From assembly GCA_008690995.1 (NCBI GenBank), contig VRMN01000007.1, forward strand, positions 62,001 to 126,000: DNA of 64,000 nt, in the 5' to 3' direction. The DNA comes from Porphyridium purpureum. Lineage: Eukaryota > Rhodophyta > Bangiophyceae > Porphyridiales > Porphyridiaceae. This document shows, piece after piece, positions 9,873-18,752 of this stretch. How positions within the stretch are numbered: position 1 is the first letter of the stretch; each line of letters begins with the position of its first letter. The translations under genes were made by a program, and so were the position numbers. The notes under the pieces were generated by a model that worked only from the letters and a program-made list of their open reading frames with translations, was not told the DNA's origin and ran no database searches.

Positions 9873-10916
9873 ATGGTGTTGGGATTCGCGGCGTTCCTGC
9901 CGCGAACGGGGAGGTGCGGCGAGTCACGAGCGCCGACCTCCAGCGCCGGTGGATATGCATGCGGCCGCGGTGGCCTTGAAGAGGCGCGGCGCGCACGCAC
10001 GGCGACAGACCGTCGTCGCGGCTCGCGCGTATGGCGCATGAAAATGCGCAACTGGGGCGGCTTTGCGGCTCCGCCTGAAATGCCGGATGACTTGCCGCGC
10101 GCCGTGCAGCTGCTGGGGAATGCGACGCAGCGGCGTGTTTCCCCGCGCGTGCGTATCGAGCTGGAGCGCCTGGTCGGAGCGGCGCCGAGCAACAAGGAGC
10201 AGGCGCAGCAGTGGAAGGGGTTTTTGCAGCAGCGCGTGCAGCGGCGTATCATGCGTGACGCCGAGGTGGCGCAGGCATTGGGCGACCCGGAGAAAGAAGC
10301 GCGGCGGAAGCTGCTGTGCACTAACCGAGGGGCTGCCAACAAGTATTTGGACTGTTTGTCGCTGCCCGAAAGCAACGCGCAGCTGTCGTGGGTCTTTTCC
10401 AGGCTCGAAATCGCGCGACGCAACGCGGGCTTTCTGGATGAGCGCGATGCAAGCCACATGCGCGCGCTGATTGGTATGGTGCCCCAAACGCATGCCGAAA
10501 TAGTCCGCGTGCGGAACGCGCTGAGCAAGCTGGCGCTGCGCCGCAAGCGCGCCGAATACTGGCCACCAAAGCTGCCGGACACCGAACTGCGCACGCACTT
10601 CACGATCAAGTTTCTCATGCAGCGTATCCGCGACGGCGGTCACAGCACGGAGCAGGGTGAAGCCATTTTGATCGACCGGCTCGGCGCGCTGCCCCGGAAC
10701 GTCAACGTCGCGCGTGCATGGGTGAAGAAGCTTCGTTTCACGCTGTACATGGCGCAGAAACGGCGCGATCATCAGGCCAAACAAGAGGTGGACGCGCTGA
10801 AGCGCAAGGTGCGTGCACTCTGTCGACTCAAACGCGCCGGCCTTGCGACTGCTGAGCAGCTGAAGGAACTGCGGCGTGCGGACGAAGAGCTTGCGGCGCG
10901 CGGGGCTTGCGCGTAG
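9873..10916 (+). CDS. Basic helical protein of unknown function
   Basis: A 347-residue frame from the ATG at 9873; a second in-frame ATG at 10038 would give about 292 residues and may be the real start, because the first 55 residues are Arg/Gly/Ala-rich and leader-like. The body is rich in Lys/Arg, predicted helical, and ends in a charged coiled-coil-like stretch with several K-R-K and L-K-R-A-G runs. No domain is recognised. A long antisense frame covers the same DNA, but its composition looks like a shadow of G+C-rich coding sequence. The basic, helical nature and possible leader could suit an organellar RNA- or ribosome-associated protein; that is a guess only. Confidence 0.5.
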   Translation: MVLGFAAFLPRTGRCGESRAPTSSAGGYACGRGGLEEARRARTATDRRRGSRVWRMKMRNWGGFAAPPEMPDDLPRAVQLLGNATQRRVSPRVRIELERLVGAAPSNKEQAQQWKGFLQQRVQRRIMRDAEVAQALGDPEKEARRKLLCTNRGAANKYLDCLSLPESNAQLSWVFSRLEIARRNAGFLDERDASHMRALIGMVPQTHAEIVRVRNALSKLALRRKRAEYWPPKLPDTELRTHFTIKFLMQRIRDGGHSTEQGEAILIDRLGALPRNVNVARAWVKKLRFTLYMAQKRRDHQAKQEVDALKRKVRALCRLKRAGLATAEQLKELRRADEELAARGACA

Positions 10917-11019
10917 CAACTGCGTGCGCGACGTGTTTGTTGTAATGTATATACATGGGCCAGTTTAACAAAACTACTTGGAATTTGGGACGCGAGCCGC
11001 GCGCGTTGATTGCGACCAC

Positions 11020-11634
11020 TTAGACCGGCGCGTCCTTGGTGTTGAGACCCATCAACCGATCGACCACTTGCTGCACGGCAGGCATGGCTAGAATGTTGCC
11101 AATCACTGGCATGTTTTGCATAAAGGTTAGCGCGACGGGGAAAAAGTCACTATGGATCCGAACGCGAGACAAAAGAGAACGGAGGCGGAAGAGAGCACGA
11201 GCATGGGCAGGTGTTATGCACGGACGTACGGATGAAACAAGTCAGTATACTGTCTGCCACTCGCACGTGCCTGCTCTGAGGCAACTCGCGCGCTGCACAA
11301 GAAAAACAAACAAATACCCACGGACAACGTACCCGAAGAGGTTGACAAATCCCCACGCCTCGAGGCAGATGCCGATGATTGGCCAGCCGACGAGCACCAG
11401 CGTCATACCGCCAAAGAAGAACGCCGAGCCCTTGTAGCGCTTCCGTGTGAAGAAGAAGCGGACTGCGCGCTGCGCGCCGATGATGAGCCCGACGCCGGAC
11501 AGAAACATGACGTTGCCCATGGCCAGCAGGCTCTTGTCAAACAACAGCAGCACGCCCAGAAACGTGAACCCCATGCCAAACCCCGTCAGGCCAATGCCAA
11601 TCTTCTTGAAGTCGCTTATCATTGGCTCTGCCAT
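11020..11634 (-). CDS. GOT1: GOT1-type vesicle transport membrane protein, two exons
   Basis: Exon 1 is 11333-11634 and exon 2 is 11020-11149; together they give 143 residues. The product starts M-A-E-P-M-I-S-D-F-K-K-I-G and has four hydrophobic segments with the GOT1/SFT2 hallmarks: G-x-G-L-T-G-F-G near the start, R-F-F-F-T-R-K-R-Y-K-G, and G-W-P-I-I-G-I. Exon 2 supplies F-F-P-V-A-L-T-F-M and P-V-I-G-N-I-L, matching the usual C-terminus, and the total length matches the family. GOT1 proteins act in ER-Golgi COPII-vesicle fusion. Without splicing, exon 1 would run into a non-homologous tail, so the intron is well supported. A TATA-like AT run lies about 130-145 bp upstream on this strand. Confidence 0.88.
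11150..11332 (-). other. Spliceosomal intron in GOT1 (183 bp)
   Basis: On the minus strand the donor is G-G|GTACGT and the acceptor is CCATAG|TGAC, giving GT-AG borders. Joining the flanking exons restores a Gly codon and continues the GOT1 frame into the conserved F-F-P-V segment. This is the only intron in the window that protein homology clearly demands. Confidence 0.85.
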
Positions 11635-11906
11635 GGCGCCCAGTCCACGTCGTACCGCGCAACCTTTCCCCACCCCCCTCTCTTTCCCCCCACTTCCTCC
11701 TCCCTGTCTCCCTCCTCCCTCTTCCTCTGCGCCAGCCCGTTCCTCTTGCCCGCACGCTGTCTCTACGCCTTGATAAACTATATATTTTTCTCTGCGTTCC
11801 CTCGACTCCCAACTGCCGCCCGCCCAGGCGCGCTTCCCGTCAGGGGTACAGCGACTGCACGCTTCGCAGCTGCGCGCGCTCGCTCATTGCATGATCGGAC
11901 GCGTGT

Positions 11907-11979
11907 GCCCCTGTAGCAAAATGGATACTGCGTCTCCCTCCTAAGGAGAAGATTGCGGGTTCGAGACTGGGCGGGGGTG
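11907..11979 (+). tRNA. tRNA-Arg (anticodon CCT), with an imperfect T stem
   Basis: A cloverleaf of standard length can be drawn: a 7-bp acceptor stem (GCCCCTG with CGGGGGT, using two G-U pairs), a D arm with GG in the loop, a perfect 5-bp anticodon stem TCTCC/GGAGA around the loop CTCCTAA (anticodon CCT at 11940-11942), variable loop AGATT, and T loop TTCGAGA. Segment lengths and many bases match eukaryotic tRNA-Arg(CCT). An A box (TAGCAAAATGG) is present, and T runs that could terminate Pol III follow about 40 bp downstream. Two of five T-stem pairs are G-G mismatches, so it may be a decayed copy or a poorly stable tRNA. Confidence 0.65.
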
Positions 11980-12187
11980 GCGGCACGCGGCAGGACGCTC
12001 TTGCGGCTGACTGCTGCGTTTTGTTTTGGCGGTGGAGACGAAGACTTCCGCGAAGCTCATTGTTGCCGCGATAATTACGGGCAACGCAAAGCTTTTCTTT
12101 TTGCCTCGCCAGATTCCGTCCCGCCGCCGCCGCTAATCGTGCCATTGCGCGGAGTGTGCCCGGATGTCTGGGTGGCAGCGGTAAGGG

Positions 12188-13633
12188 ATGGAGAAATGGC
12201 GCGTGCGCGTGCAGGGCGGGTTCCATGTCCTGTTTGAGGACACCAGCACCGGTACCGGCACCGGTACCGGCACCGGTACCGGCACCGGCACCGGCATCGC
12301 CGACGACGACGTGTGTGCGAGCAGCTGGTTGCTGCGGTTGTGCAAGCAAGAGCCCGACGCAATCAGCGCGGCGCGCGAAAGTCTGCTGCGCGACGCGAAG
12401 GACGGCCGCAGGGAAATGGGCATGCGTGCCGTCCAGGCCGTCCTGGAGGAAGCATACTCGCCGCTCAGCTGGGTGGACGCTGTGTACGTCCCGCAAACGC
12501 GTCACGTCGTCCTGTCTGGGCTCGATTTGGACACGCTGCAGCTCGCGTACGAGCAGTTTTGCGCGCACACAGGATTTCACCACGCGGCGGCGGTCCCGCG
12601 TCTTGTTGCGCGCGGCGCCATGCTTGTGCAAGATGTGTTTGCTTCCGCAGGCGGAAATGTGCCCGGTGTCGAGATCAAGCCAAAGTGCCCGATCCCGTAC
12701 AGCTACTATGGCCGCGAAGCAGCTCGAATGCGGCTGCAGCGCGCGTTTGCCGACGCGCCGGACGACGTCGAAGGCGTGTTGTCCACGTACTTGCCCGCAA
12801 CGCACCATGAACTCAAGCAGCATGAGAAGCACGCCAAGCAGCGCGCGAAATGCAAAGATGCGCCGCGGCATGATCACCAAAGCGCCGCATCTTGGTACCA
12901 TCCGGCAGATTTGTATTCGGGTGAGCGAGAGCGAGTGGAGCACGCCGCGCGCGCATTATTGGCCCATCCGCAGAACAACCTGCGGGTCTTTTACCGCAGG
13001 CACATCGTCGCTTTAAGCTCTGGTCAGGACGCCCTGGCTGAGAACAGTCGCATCCTGCTCGAGTGTTTCAGCACACATGAGCAAGGAATGCAGTATGGGC
13101 ATGGGCAGCCCGACATGGTTGCGCTTGCACAAGCCCGACTGGCCGAGATGGTATGCGCGCACGCAAAATTATTTCATACCATCCTGGAGCTCCAAAAGGC
13201 CAGCTCACACAGCGTCGAGTGCATTGTGGATATTTTTGATTCTGTGCTCAACGACTTGATGGCACGCCGTCCAGACGCGGACGATGCCGCCGCAGTATCC
13301 TTTCTGCAGCAAGCCATGTGCCATGCCGACAATGTGTCTGATGCAGGGCGATGCCCTTTTGCTTCAGAAACAAGCTCATCGCGCGCCGAGCCCACTGCGT
13401 CGTGCAGTTCGCAGAGCCTTGCGTGGCGTCTGGCCGCGCTCCGGGCGTTCCTGCTGTCTCGCACGGCCATGGACTGCTCTGTTCTTTTCAGCATCTGCTC
13501 CGACCACCCTGAGCGCGGCGCGGCGCCGGCGCGCGCTTTTGTAGTCGACGTCGAGCCGCTCAAATCCATCCGCAAGATCGACCACTACGTCGCGCACGAG
13601 ACGCGGCTCGCGCGGCACGTGCTCACGCCTTGA
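12188..13633 (+). CDS. IPK1: Inositol-pentakisphosphate 2-kinase-like protein
   Basis: The product is 481 residues from the ATG at 12188. The conserved V-E-I-K-P-K-C-P motif (around residue 160) is the hallmark of the IPK1 family, where the Lys residues bind phosphates and nucleotide. It is followed by Y-Y-G-R-E-A-A-R-M-R-L, resembling the family's C-R-x-x-M-H-Q region. The C-terminal D-V-E-P-L-K-S-I-R-K-I-D-H-Y resembles the D-x-K-P-x-x-K-I motif near the end of IPK1 proteins. IPK1 makes inositol hexakisphosphate (phytate) from inositol pentakisphosphate. A run of about nine Thr-Gly repeats near the N-terminus is encoded by a 12-bp tandem repeat and is unusual. A tRNA-Arg candidate lies just upstream on the same strand. 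Confidence 0.72.
   Translation: MEKWRVRVQGGFHVLFEDTSTGTGTGTGTGTGTGTGIADDDVCASSWLLRLCKQEPDAISAARESLLRDAKDGRREMGMRAVQAVLEEAYSPLSWVDAVYVPQTRHVVLSGLDLDTLQLAYEQFCAHTGFHHAAAVPRLVARGAMLVQDVFASAGGNVPGVEIKPKCPIPYSYYGREAARMRLQRAFADAPDDVEGVLSTYLPATHHELKQHEKHAKQRAKCKDAPRHDHQSAASWYHPADLYSGERERVEHAARALLAHPQNNLRVFYRRHIVALSSGQDALAENSRILLECFSTHEQGMQYGHGQPDMVALAQARLAEMVCAHAKLFHTILELQKASSHSVECIVDIFDSVLNDLMARRPDADDAAAVSFLQQAMCHADNVSDAGRCPFASETSSSRAEPTASCSSQSLAWRLAALRAFLLSRTAMDCSVLFSICSDHPERGAAPARAFVVDVEPLKSIRKIDHYVAHETRLARHVLTP
12247..12296 (+). repeat. ACCGGTACCGGC minisatellite inside IPK1
   Basis: This is about four tandem copies of a 12-bp unit made of palindromic halves (ACCGGT and GGTACC). It is in frame and codes for alternating Thr-Gly. 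Such a repeat is expected to vary in length by slippage without breaking the frame. Confidence 0.85.
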
Positions 13634-13754
13634 GCACCGCGAAATGCCGCATGGCGACTGTACTTCGTTACTGTACTTTATTGAGCTCGCACGCGAGTTG
13701 CGCACGAGCGGCAGTGCGTGCGCCAGGAGAAGAGGCGTCGCGAAGGTGCAGACC

Positions 13755-14225
13755 ATGGAGACCGCGTGCGCTGCATTTGTAGCGCCGGCATACGTGGAGC
13801 ATGTGCGCGGCACGTTCAAGTGCTGGAGTGCCGAGACGCACGGGCGCGTTGTGCACGCCAGATGCGCGGCGCGCGTGCGGATGGCGTCCACGCATGACAA
13901 CGGCGAGGAGCTCGAAAAGTTGAAGAAGGCCATGGCGCTCGCGCGCGAGAACCAACGGCGTGGAGAGTCGCCAGGCGCAAACGCCGAGTCGTCCGAAGAT
14001 GCGGCGTACGCCGCGTACGCAGATCTGATCGTGCAATCCAGTAGCCAGCAGCAGCGCGAGCTGTCCGACAGCGAGCTCGAGGTGTTTGCTGCGCGCGGCG
14101 GGCAGATGTGGGAGGAAGGAAGCAAACAGCGCAAGAGCAAGGGTCCAGTCGGCGATTTTGTTGATATGATCAAGGCGCTGTTTGGCGGTGCCCATATTGT
14201 GCGCCAGGACGATGGACGTATATAA
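13755..14225 (+). CDS. Small, probably organelle-targeted protein of unknown function
   Basis: The product is 156 residues from the ATG at 13755 (M-E-T-A-C-A-A-F). The frame is also open from an ATG at 13644, but two ACTGTAC motifs at 13657-13676 suggest that the upstream part is promoter or leader DNA. The first 45 residues are Arg/Ala/Ser/Val-rich and poor in acidic residues, as in a plastid or mitochondrial transit peptide. The mature part is acidic and helical (E-E-L-E-K-L-K-K-A-M-A-L-A-R-E-N) and ends in a conserved-looking G-D-F-V-D-M-I-K-A-L-F segment. I do not recognise the family. It lies tail to tail with the pseudouridine synthase gene. Confidence 0.55.
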   Translation: METACAAFVAPAYVEHVRGTFKCWSAETHGRVVHARCAARVRMASTHDNGEELEKLKKAMALARENQRRGESPGANAESSEDAAYAAYADLIVQSSSQQQRELSDSELEVFAARGGQMWEEGSKQRKSKGPVGDFVDMIKALFGGAHIVRQDDGRI

Positions 14226-14277
14226 TCCATCGATCGTCGCCGGAACCCGTCACGAGCAAGAGGTCAGTTTAGTAGCG

Positions 14278-15624
14278 CTACTTGCTTTTGAGCGCAGGTG
14301 ACTGCACCCACAGACCTGATTTGAATTCGTCCTTGAAATATTTCATCGGCTCCTTTCCAAAATCTGGGAAAATGTGCGCCTCGATAACCTTCACCATGTC
14401 ATCGGGAATCGCTGCCCTCGCAATGAGCGTTTCGCTGGTCATAGGGTGTGGCACCGCGATGGAGAACGCATGCAGCATTGGTCGCGTAATGTGTGGGAAT
14501 CGATTCGGAAGGCCGCGCACCGAGTAAAAGTCGTCGCCCACAATGGGCGTCTTGACGTGTTGTAAATGCACTCGAATCTGGTGCGTTCGCCCTGTCTCAA
14601 TACCGACCTGCACAAGGTGCAGCTTGTTGTCCGCCGAGCTGCCGATCAGCCGCACAATGCTGCGCGCCCAGCGAGACGCCTTGCTGTTCCCCGCCTCGGA
14701 GCCGGCTACTACCATGCGGCGGTGGTCCCGTGTGCTCCTTCCAATTGGTTCATCAATCAGGCGCTGCGAGCACCCTTCCGGGAGCGGGTTTCCGTACGTG
14801 ATGGCAAGGTAGCTTTTTCGCGTCAAGCGGTTTGCAAACGCTGCCTGCAGCCTCGCGAGTGACACGCCGTCGCGCGCCACGAGCATGATACCAGTGGTGT
14901 CCTTGTCTAGACGATGCACAATGCCTGGCCGCGCCTCACTCAATACTGTTTCCTCAAGCGAATCGTCCAGCAGCGCGAGCACCTCCTTATAGTGGAATGC
15001 GAGTGCGTTGACCAGCGTGCCAGTCCAGTTCCCGGGCGCCGGATGCACGACCATTCCCGCGGGCTTGTTGATCGCCAACAAGTACTCGTCCTCGTACACA
15101 ATATCGAGTGGAATGTTCTCTGGCACAAGAACGCCCTCACTCGGCAGCGTCACTAGCGAGCAGAGCAGCACGTCACCACTATGTACCTTTTCGTTCTTCT
15201 TGAGCGGGCGATTTGCGCCGTTCGCGACATCCTTCCGCGTTACTGCACCAGACTCGATCAGTTTGATAAAATAGTTGCGCGAGCGATCCGGCAACTTACT
15301 CGCCAGAAACTTGTCGACGCGCACTCCCTCGTCTGCCTTGCCTGCCTCCACCTCCACCGTGGATGACGACGACGACAACAACGACGTCGGCGACGATAGC
15401 GACAAAGACGACGGCGAGTGCGGGCGCTCCTCCGCGTCAGGGGTATTTCCGTCGGACCCCGGCACGCTCAGATGCGCCGTTCTTCTGACCACAATTGTTC
15501 TAGCTCGATACGCTGACGCCACCGCAGCGCGATCAAGCCGCTGCCAGGTGTGCGGTGCGCGAGACTGCACGTGCACCGCGGCAAATGCCACCATGCCGCG
15601 ACTCAATGCGTTCATGTGCAGCAT
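14278..15624 (-). CDS. RluD-type RNA pseudouridine synthase, organelle leader
   Basis: The product is 448 residues from the ATG at 15624. An N-terminal leader with low-complexity Ser runs (about 95 residues) precedes an S4 RNA-binding domain (V-R-V-D-K-F-L-A-S-K-L, then G-A-V-T). The catalytic RluA/RluD domain follows, with the invariant Asp in H-R-L-D-K-D-T-T-G-I-M-L-V-A-R and the later R-x-H-Q-I-R-V-H-L-Q segment. The enzyme isomerises uridine in rRNA. The leader and bacterial-type architecture suggest plastid or mitochondrial rRNA as substrate, which is inference. Compared with bacterial RluD (about 325 residues), the excess length is in the leader and the C-terminus. Confidence 0.9.
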   Translation of the reverse strand: MLHMNALSRGMVAFAAVHVQSRAPHTWQRLDRAAVASAYRARTIVVRRTAHLSVPGSDGNTPDAEERPHSPSSLSLSSPTSLLSSSSSTVEVEAGKADEGVRVDKFLASKLPDRSRNYFIKLIESGAVTRKDVANGANRPLKKNEKVHSGDVLLCSLVTLPSEGVLVPENIPLDIVYEDEYLLAINKPAGMVVHPAPGNWTGTLVNALAFHYKEVLALLDDSLEETVLSEARPGIVHRLDKDTTGIMLVARDGVSLARLQAAFANRLTRKSYLAITYGNPLPEGCSQRLIDEPIGRSTRDHRRMVVAGSEAGNSKASRWARSIVRLIGSSADNKLHLVQVGIETGRTHQIRVHLQHVKTPIVGDDFYSVRGLPNRFPHITRPMLHAFSIAVPHPMTSETLIARAAIPDDMVKVIEAHIFPDFGKEPMKYFKDEFKSGLWVQSPALKSK

Positions 15625-15722
15625 CGAACCACACCGCGCCGCGGTCAACGACAGGGAAACGCTATCTTTGTTGATTGCTCGCCACGGTCATTTTGTCGCG
15701 GACGAACAAAGAGCAAAGCCGG

Positions 15723-16895
15723 ATGGTAGCGCCGCGCTCACGACGTGGCCAGAGGACGAGCGCGCCGGTCGCAGATTCCCGGAAACAGAGACGGCCCGAG
15801 GATCATGGCGAGCAGAACGCCCACCGGTGGCAAACCACGGTGAGGAACCTGGTGTTGATTACCGCGCTGGTTGTGGGTCCGTACGTGGGCATGCGCGGGT
15901 ATGAGTGGGTGCATTTGAAGTCTGGCTGGGTGCGGCCTGCCTTGGAGGTCGGCCACGCGCGGCAAGTCTTGATTTTTGGGGTTCAAGGATCTGGAACGAC
16001 GCAGACCACGGCCAGGCTGGTGCATCTCGGGATTGAGGTTGCACACGAGTCGAGCGACGCAAAGAACACGTATTGTCGCGACGGAACCGTGAGTTGGGTG
16101 CATGGAATGATGGCCTTGCCGCCACCGTCGGATCACGAAAAGTCTGTCAAAGTGCTGTGCGAAAAACCACGACCGAATATCCTGCATTCCACCCAATTTG
16201 AACCGCCTGACGAGGCGAAATGTAGCACACGCGTCTTATGGAGTACGTGCTGGAGACAAGAATGTGAGCGCGTCATGCGGCTATACCACGGATGTCTGCT
16301 ACGCAACGATTGTCCGACACGATTTAGTAGCTACTTGCTTCAAATTCGTCACCCGCTCAAGAATATTGCCTCTCTTGTCGTCAAGTTCTGCAAGACCGCG
16401 GGGAAACACGAGTTACCTCACCCAGACGTGCTTGCGGTCTTGGAAGCGCTGTACCCGAGCATCGAATGGGCCGCCATGCAGGGCGGCTGCGTGGAAGTGT
16501 TTTCGAATTACTGGTTGGCGTTCAACGCGAACATATTAAATGTCGTGAGCAAGTGGTACCGGGTGGAGGAGACGCCACCGTGCGCGATTGCGTCCATGGC
16601 GGGCTTCCTTGACGAAGCAGACGACCGTGGCTTAAAACAGCATTCTGCATACGCTCCTACTGTGTACAAGGCGCGCGCCGAGTGCGCTCAACAGGGCTTT
16701 GGAACATCGCGAGGTGAATTCAAAAGTTTAGCAAAGCCACCTACGAGTGGTAGTGTGTCTGAAATGCGTGGAACCATCAATCAAGTCAATAAGGGTCGTC
16801 TTAATGTGACGTTGCAGCAAATTCGCGAAATTGACGAGCACCTCGCGGATCAAATCGTGCACTTGGCCACGAGGACCTTTGCGTATTCTCTCTGA
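15723..16895 (+). CDS. Type II membrane sulfotransferase-like protein
   Basis: The product is 390 residues from the ATG at 15723. A basic tail is followed by one hydrophobic segment (about residues 42-58), typical of a Golgi type II enzyme. The luminal domain has a P-loop-like phosphosulfate-binding motif F-G-V-Q-G-S-G-T-T-Q-T-T and, about 110 residues on, R-H-P-L-K-N-I-A-S-L-V, which fits the sulfotransferase 3'-phosphate-binding signature R-x-P-x-x-x-x-x-S. Several Cys residues suggest disulfides. Red algae make sulfated galactans, so a carbohydrate substrate is plausible but not shown. The gene diverges from the pseudouridine synthase gene with under 100 bp between starts. Confidence 0.68.
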   Translation: MVAPRSRRGQRTSAPVADSRKQRRPEDHGEQNAHRWQTTVRNLVLITALVVGPYVGMRGYEWVHLKSGWVRPALEVGHARQVLIFGVQGSGTTQTTARLVHLGIEVAHESSDAKNTYCRDGTVSWVHGMMALPPPSDHEKSVKVLCEKPRPNILHSTQFEPPDEAKCSTRVLWSTCWRQECERVMRLYHGCLLRNDCPTRFSSYLLQIRHPLKNIASLVVKFCKTAGKHELPHPDVLAVLEALYPSIEWAAMQGGCVEVFSNYWLAFNANILNVVSKWYRVEETPPCAIASMAGFLDEADDRGLKQHSAYAPTVYKARAECAQQGFGTSRGEFKSLAKPPTSGSVSEMRGTINQVNKGRLNVTLQQIREIDEHLADQIVHLATRTFAYSL

Positions 16896-17103
16896 TGTAA
16901 CACTGTAGCATTTGAACGAAGCCGTTTATACTTTCAAAGAAGAAACAAATGGCAAAACTTTTAGTGAGCAGACTCTCACTGGGTATTTTTTTGCCATGCG
17001 TCTCCGGCTTGTTCCCTGATCCGGCTTCGTCTGCATTTCCTGGTCCGGCTTTGTCTACAGTTCCTGATTCGGCCTCCGATCCTGTTTCAGAGCTGCTGCC
17101 CTG

Positions 17104-17940
17104 TTACTTTTCTTTTCTGATCCTTCGCTTGTACTCCTGGGGACCCTCAATATCTGTGCCATTCTTCCATATCCCTCTTTTGGCTTCTTGCGCTCTATTG
17201 ACAGCGTCCTCATACATTTCCAGGTTGCCGTTGTACTCGGCTTCGTTGCCCTTGTACACGACTCCCCACCCGGCCTCTAGCAAGTCTAGAGAGAGATCGT
17301 GCTGTGGACTAAACCAGTGTGGCCTGAACAGAACTTGGCATACCATGCGGCTGTACTGGTCTCGTCTCAGCAGATGGATGGTCACGTTCTTTCCATCCAT
17401 TGTTTCCTTCATCCATTTAAACGCTTCTTTAAAGCCTTCTTGTCCTGACTTTCCAAAGTGCATGCCCTCCGGTGCATCGACGCCGCACAAACGCACGTGG
17501 ATTGTGTTCTTTGACATTGCGTCAACTCCTTTGCTGCCAATACGCCACTTTATGGCCGCCTTGCGGTCGAACGCAAACAGGAAGCCCAACGTGGACACGT
17601 ACCGACGCCAGCGGCGTAAAAAGGGCTCGTGTCGGAATCGAAAGTTGTCCGAGTCGCCCACACTGGTAACAAAGCCGCGCAGGCGGCACTTGCGGCTCTT
17701 CTCCATGTATGGCGTCAAGAATTCGATATTTTCATACACGTGAAGCCATTTGCGTAAGATGGGAATCAAAGCAATGCCTGAGAACATCAGGGCCATCAGA
17801 GCCTTTTGCGAGACGTAAAACGGAGCTGCAAACGCGGTGCATCTCGTGCTGCGTTGCGTCTGTGGCGAAAAAGCCACCGACCTCATTTTAGAACCGCTCG
17901 CTACGAACGAGGCCGAGCAGCAAACCGCCATCATTGACAT
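17104..17940 (-). CDS. Membrane-anchored SNase-like (LCL3-type) nuclease
   Basis: The product is 278 residues from the ATG at 17940. A leader and hydrophobic segment (about residues 45-62) precede a staphylococcal-nuclease fold. Catalytic residues are in place: H-V-R-L-C-G-V-D-A-P-E supplies the Arg, Asp and Glu of the SNase site, and R-R-D-Q-Y-S-R supplies the second Arg. The end (G-P-Q-E-Y-K-R-R) matches fungal LCL3, a mitochondrial or ER membrane SNase-like protein of similar length. An extra segment of about 40 residues is inserted between the first strand pair and the catalytic loop. The start faces the divergent homologue at 18753, and a third homologue is at 35304. Confidence 0.82.
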   Translation of the reverse strand: MSMMAVCCSASFVASGSKMRSVAFSPQTQRSTRCTAFAAPFYVSQKALMALMFSGIALIPILRKWLHVYENIEFLTPYMEKSRKCRLRGFVTSVGDSDNFRFRHEPFLRRWRRYVSTLGFLFAFDRKAAIKWRIGSKGVDAMSKNTIHVRLCGVDAPEGMHFGKSGQEGFKEAFKWMKETMDGKNVTIHLLRRDQYSRMVCQVLFRPHWFSPQHDLSLDLLEAGWGVVYKGNEAEYNGNLEMYEDAVNRAQEAKRGIWKNGTDIEGPQEYKRRIRKEK

Positions 17941-18752
17941 CTCTATGTGTCCACGAACCTGCTCGTCTTGTGCTTTCGTCCAGCCGGCCGCAGAGGTCCG
18001 TGAGACAACGACCGATCGAGCGCGACAGAGAGCTGCTTATTCTCTACACGCGCACATGCCCGCGTCCTACCGCTCAGTCGACGCGGCAGGCTCTATCCGC
18101 CTGTCTCTGCACGCGCCGCATATTTGTAGTTAAACACGAACAATGCAGCTCGTGTCCGCCGATCCCGGTGTTCTCGTCAAATCAGCGCGTGCGCACATGA
18201 GCTACATCTTTCCTCTGAGAAAAAACCGTGCATTCATATCAAACCAATGCCGTTTTGTGATTTTTAGCAACGGCTCTCGCGGTGTCAACGTGGACTGCTC
18301 TGACGTCTGCGCATGGTTGGCATGAGATCTGTGATATCAGAATCACGTGTGTAGCTGATTGGGCCGCTATGCGCGGGGCCGCCTGCTGCTGCCGCCGTCG
18401 AAACTGGTGCTTTCTGCATCGCATGACGCGCGCTTCCGATGAAAGAAGGGTAGCCCACGTAGCTCGTCCAGACAGAAAGCGCTATGTGCCGACATGTAAT
18501 CGAGTGAAGTGTGTGGCCGGCATGTACTTATACAAGCAAAGCAAGGCGTGCGTGGCCAGTCCGCCAAGTGAACAGGATTTGATACCATCCACGAGAGGAG
18601 GGTTCGGCCTATATGTAGCCGGTGCTTTCTGCGGAAGATCTTCACGACACGCCGTGAGACTTCAAGAGAAGGAAGGTAACCTGTCAACTCAAAAGTGTGT
18701 GTCAGGCGCGAGTGAGAAAACAGAGTGCGAGACGAACGAAAGAGTCCAGACG

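Noticed and set aside
9773-10919. Long minus-strand frames opposite the gene at 9873
   Set aside because: Arg/His/Leu-rich composition typical of antisense frames in G+C-rich coding DNA; the plus frame has better charged-helix structure.
11840-12943. 367-residue minus-strand frame
   Set aside because: Antisense to IPK1 and across the tRNA candidate; no domain, while the plus strand has the E-I-K-P-K motif.
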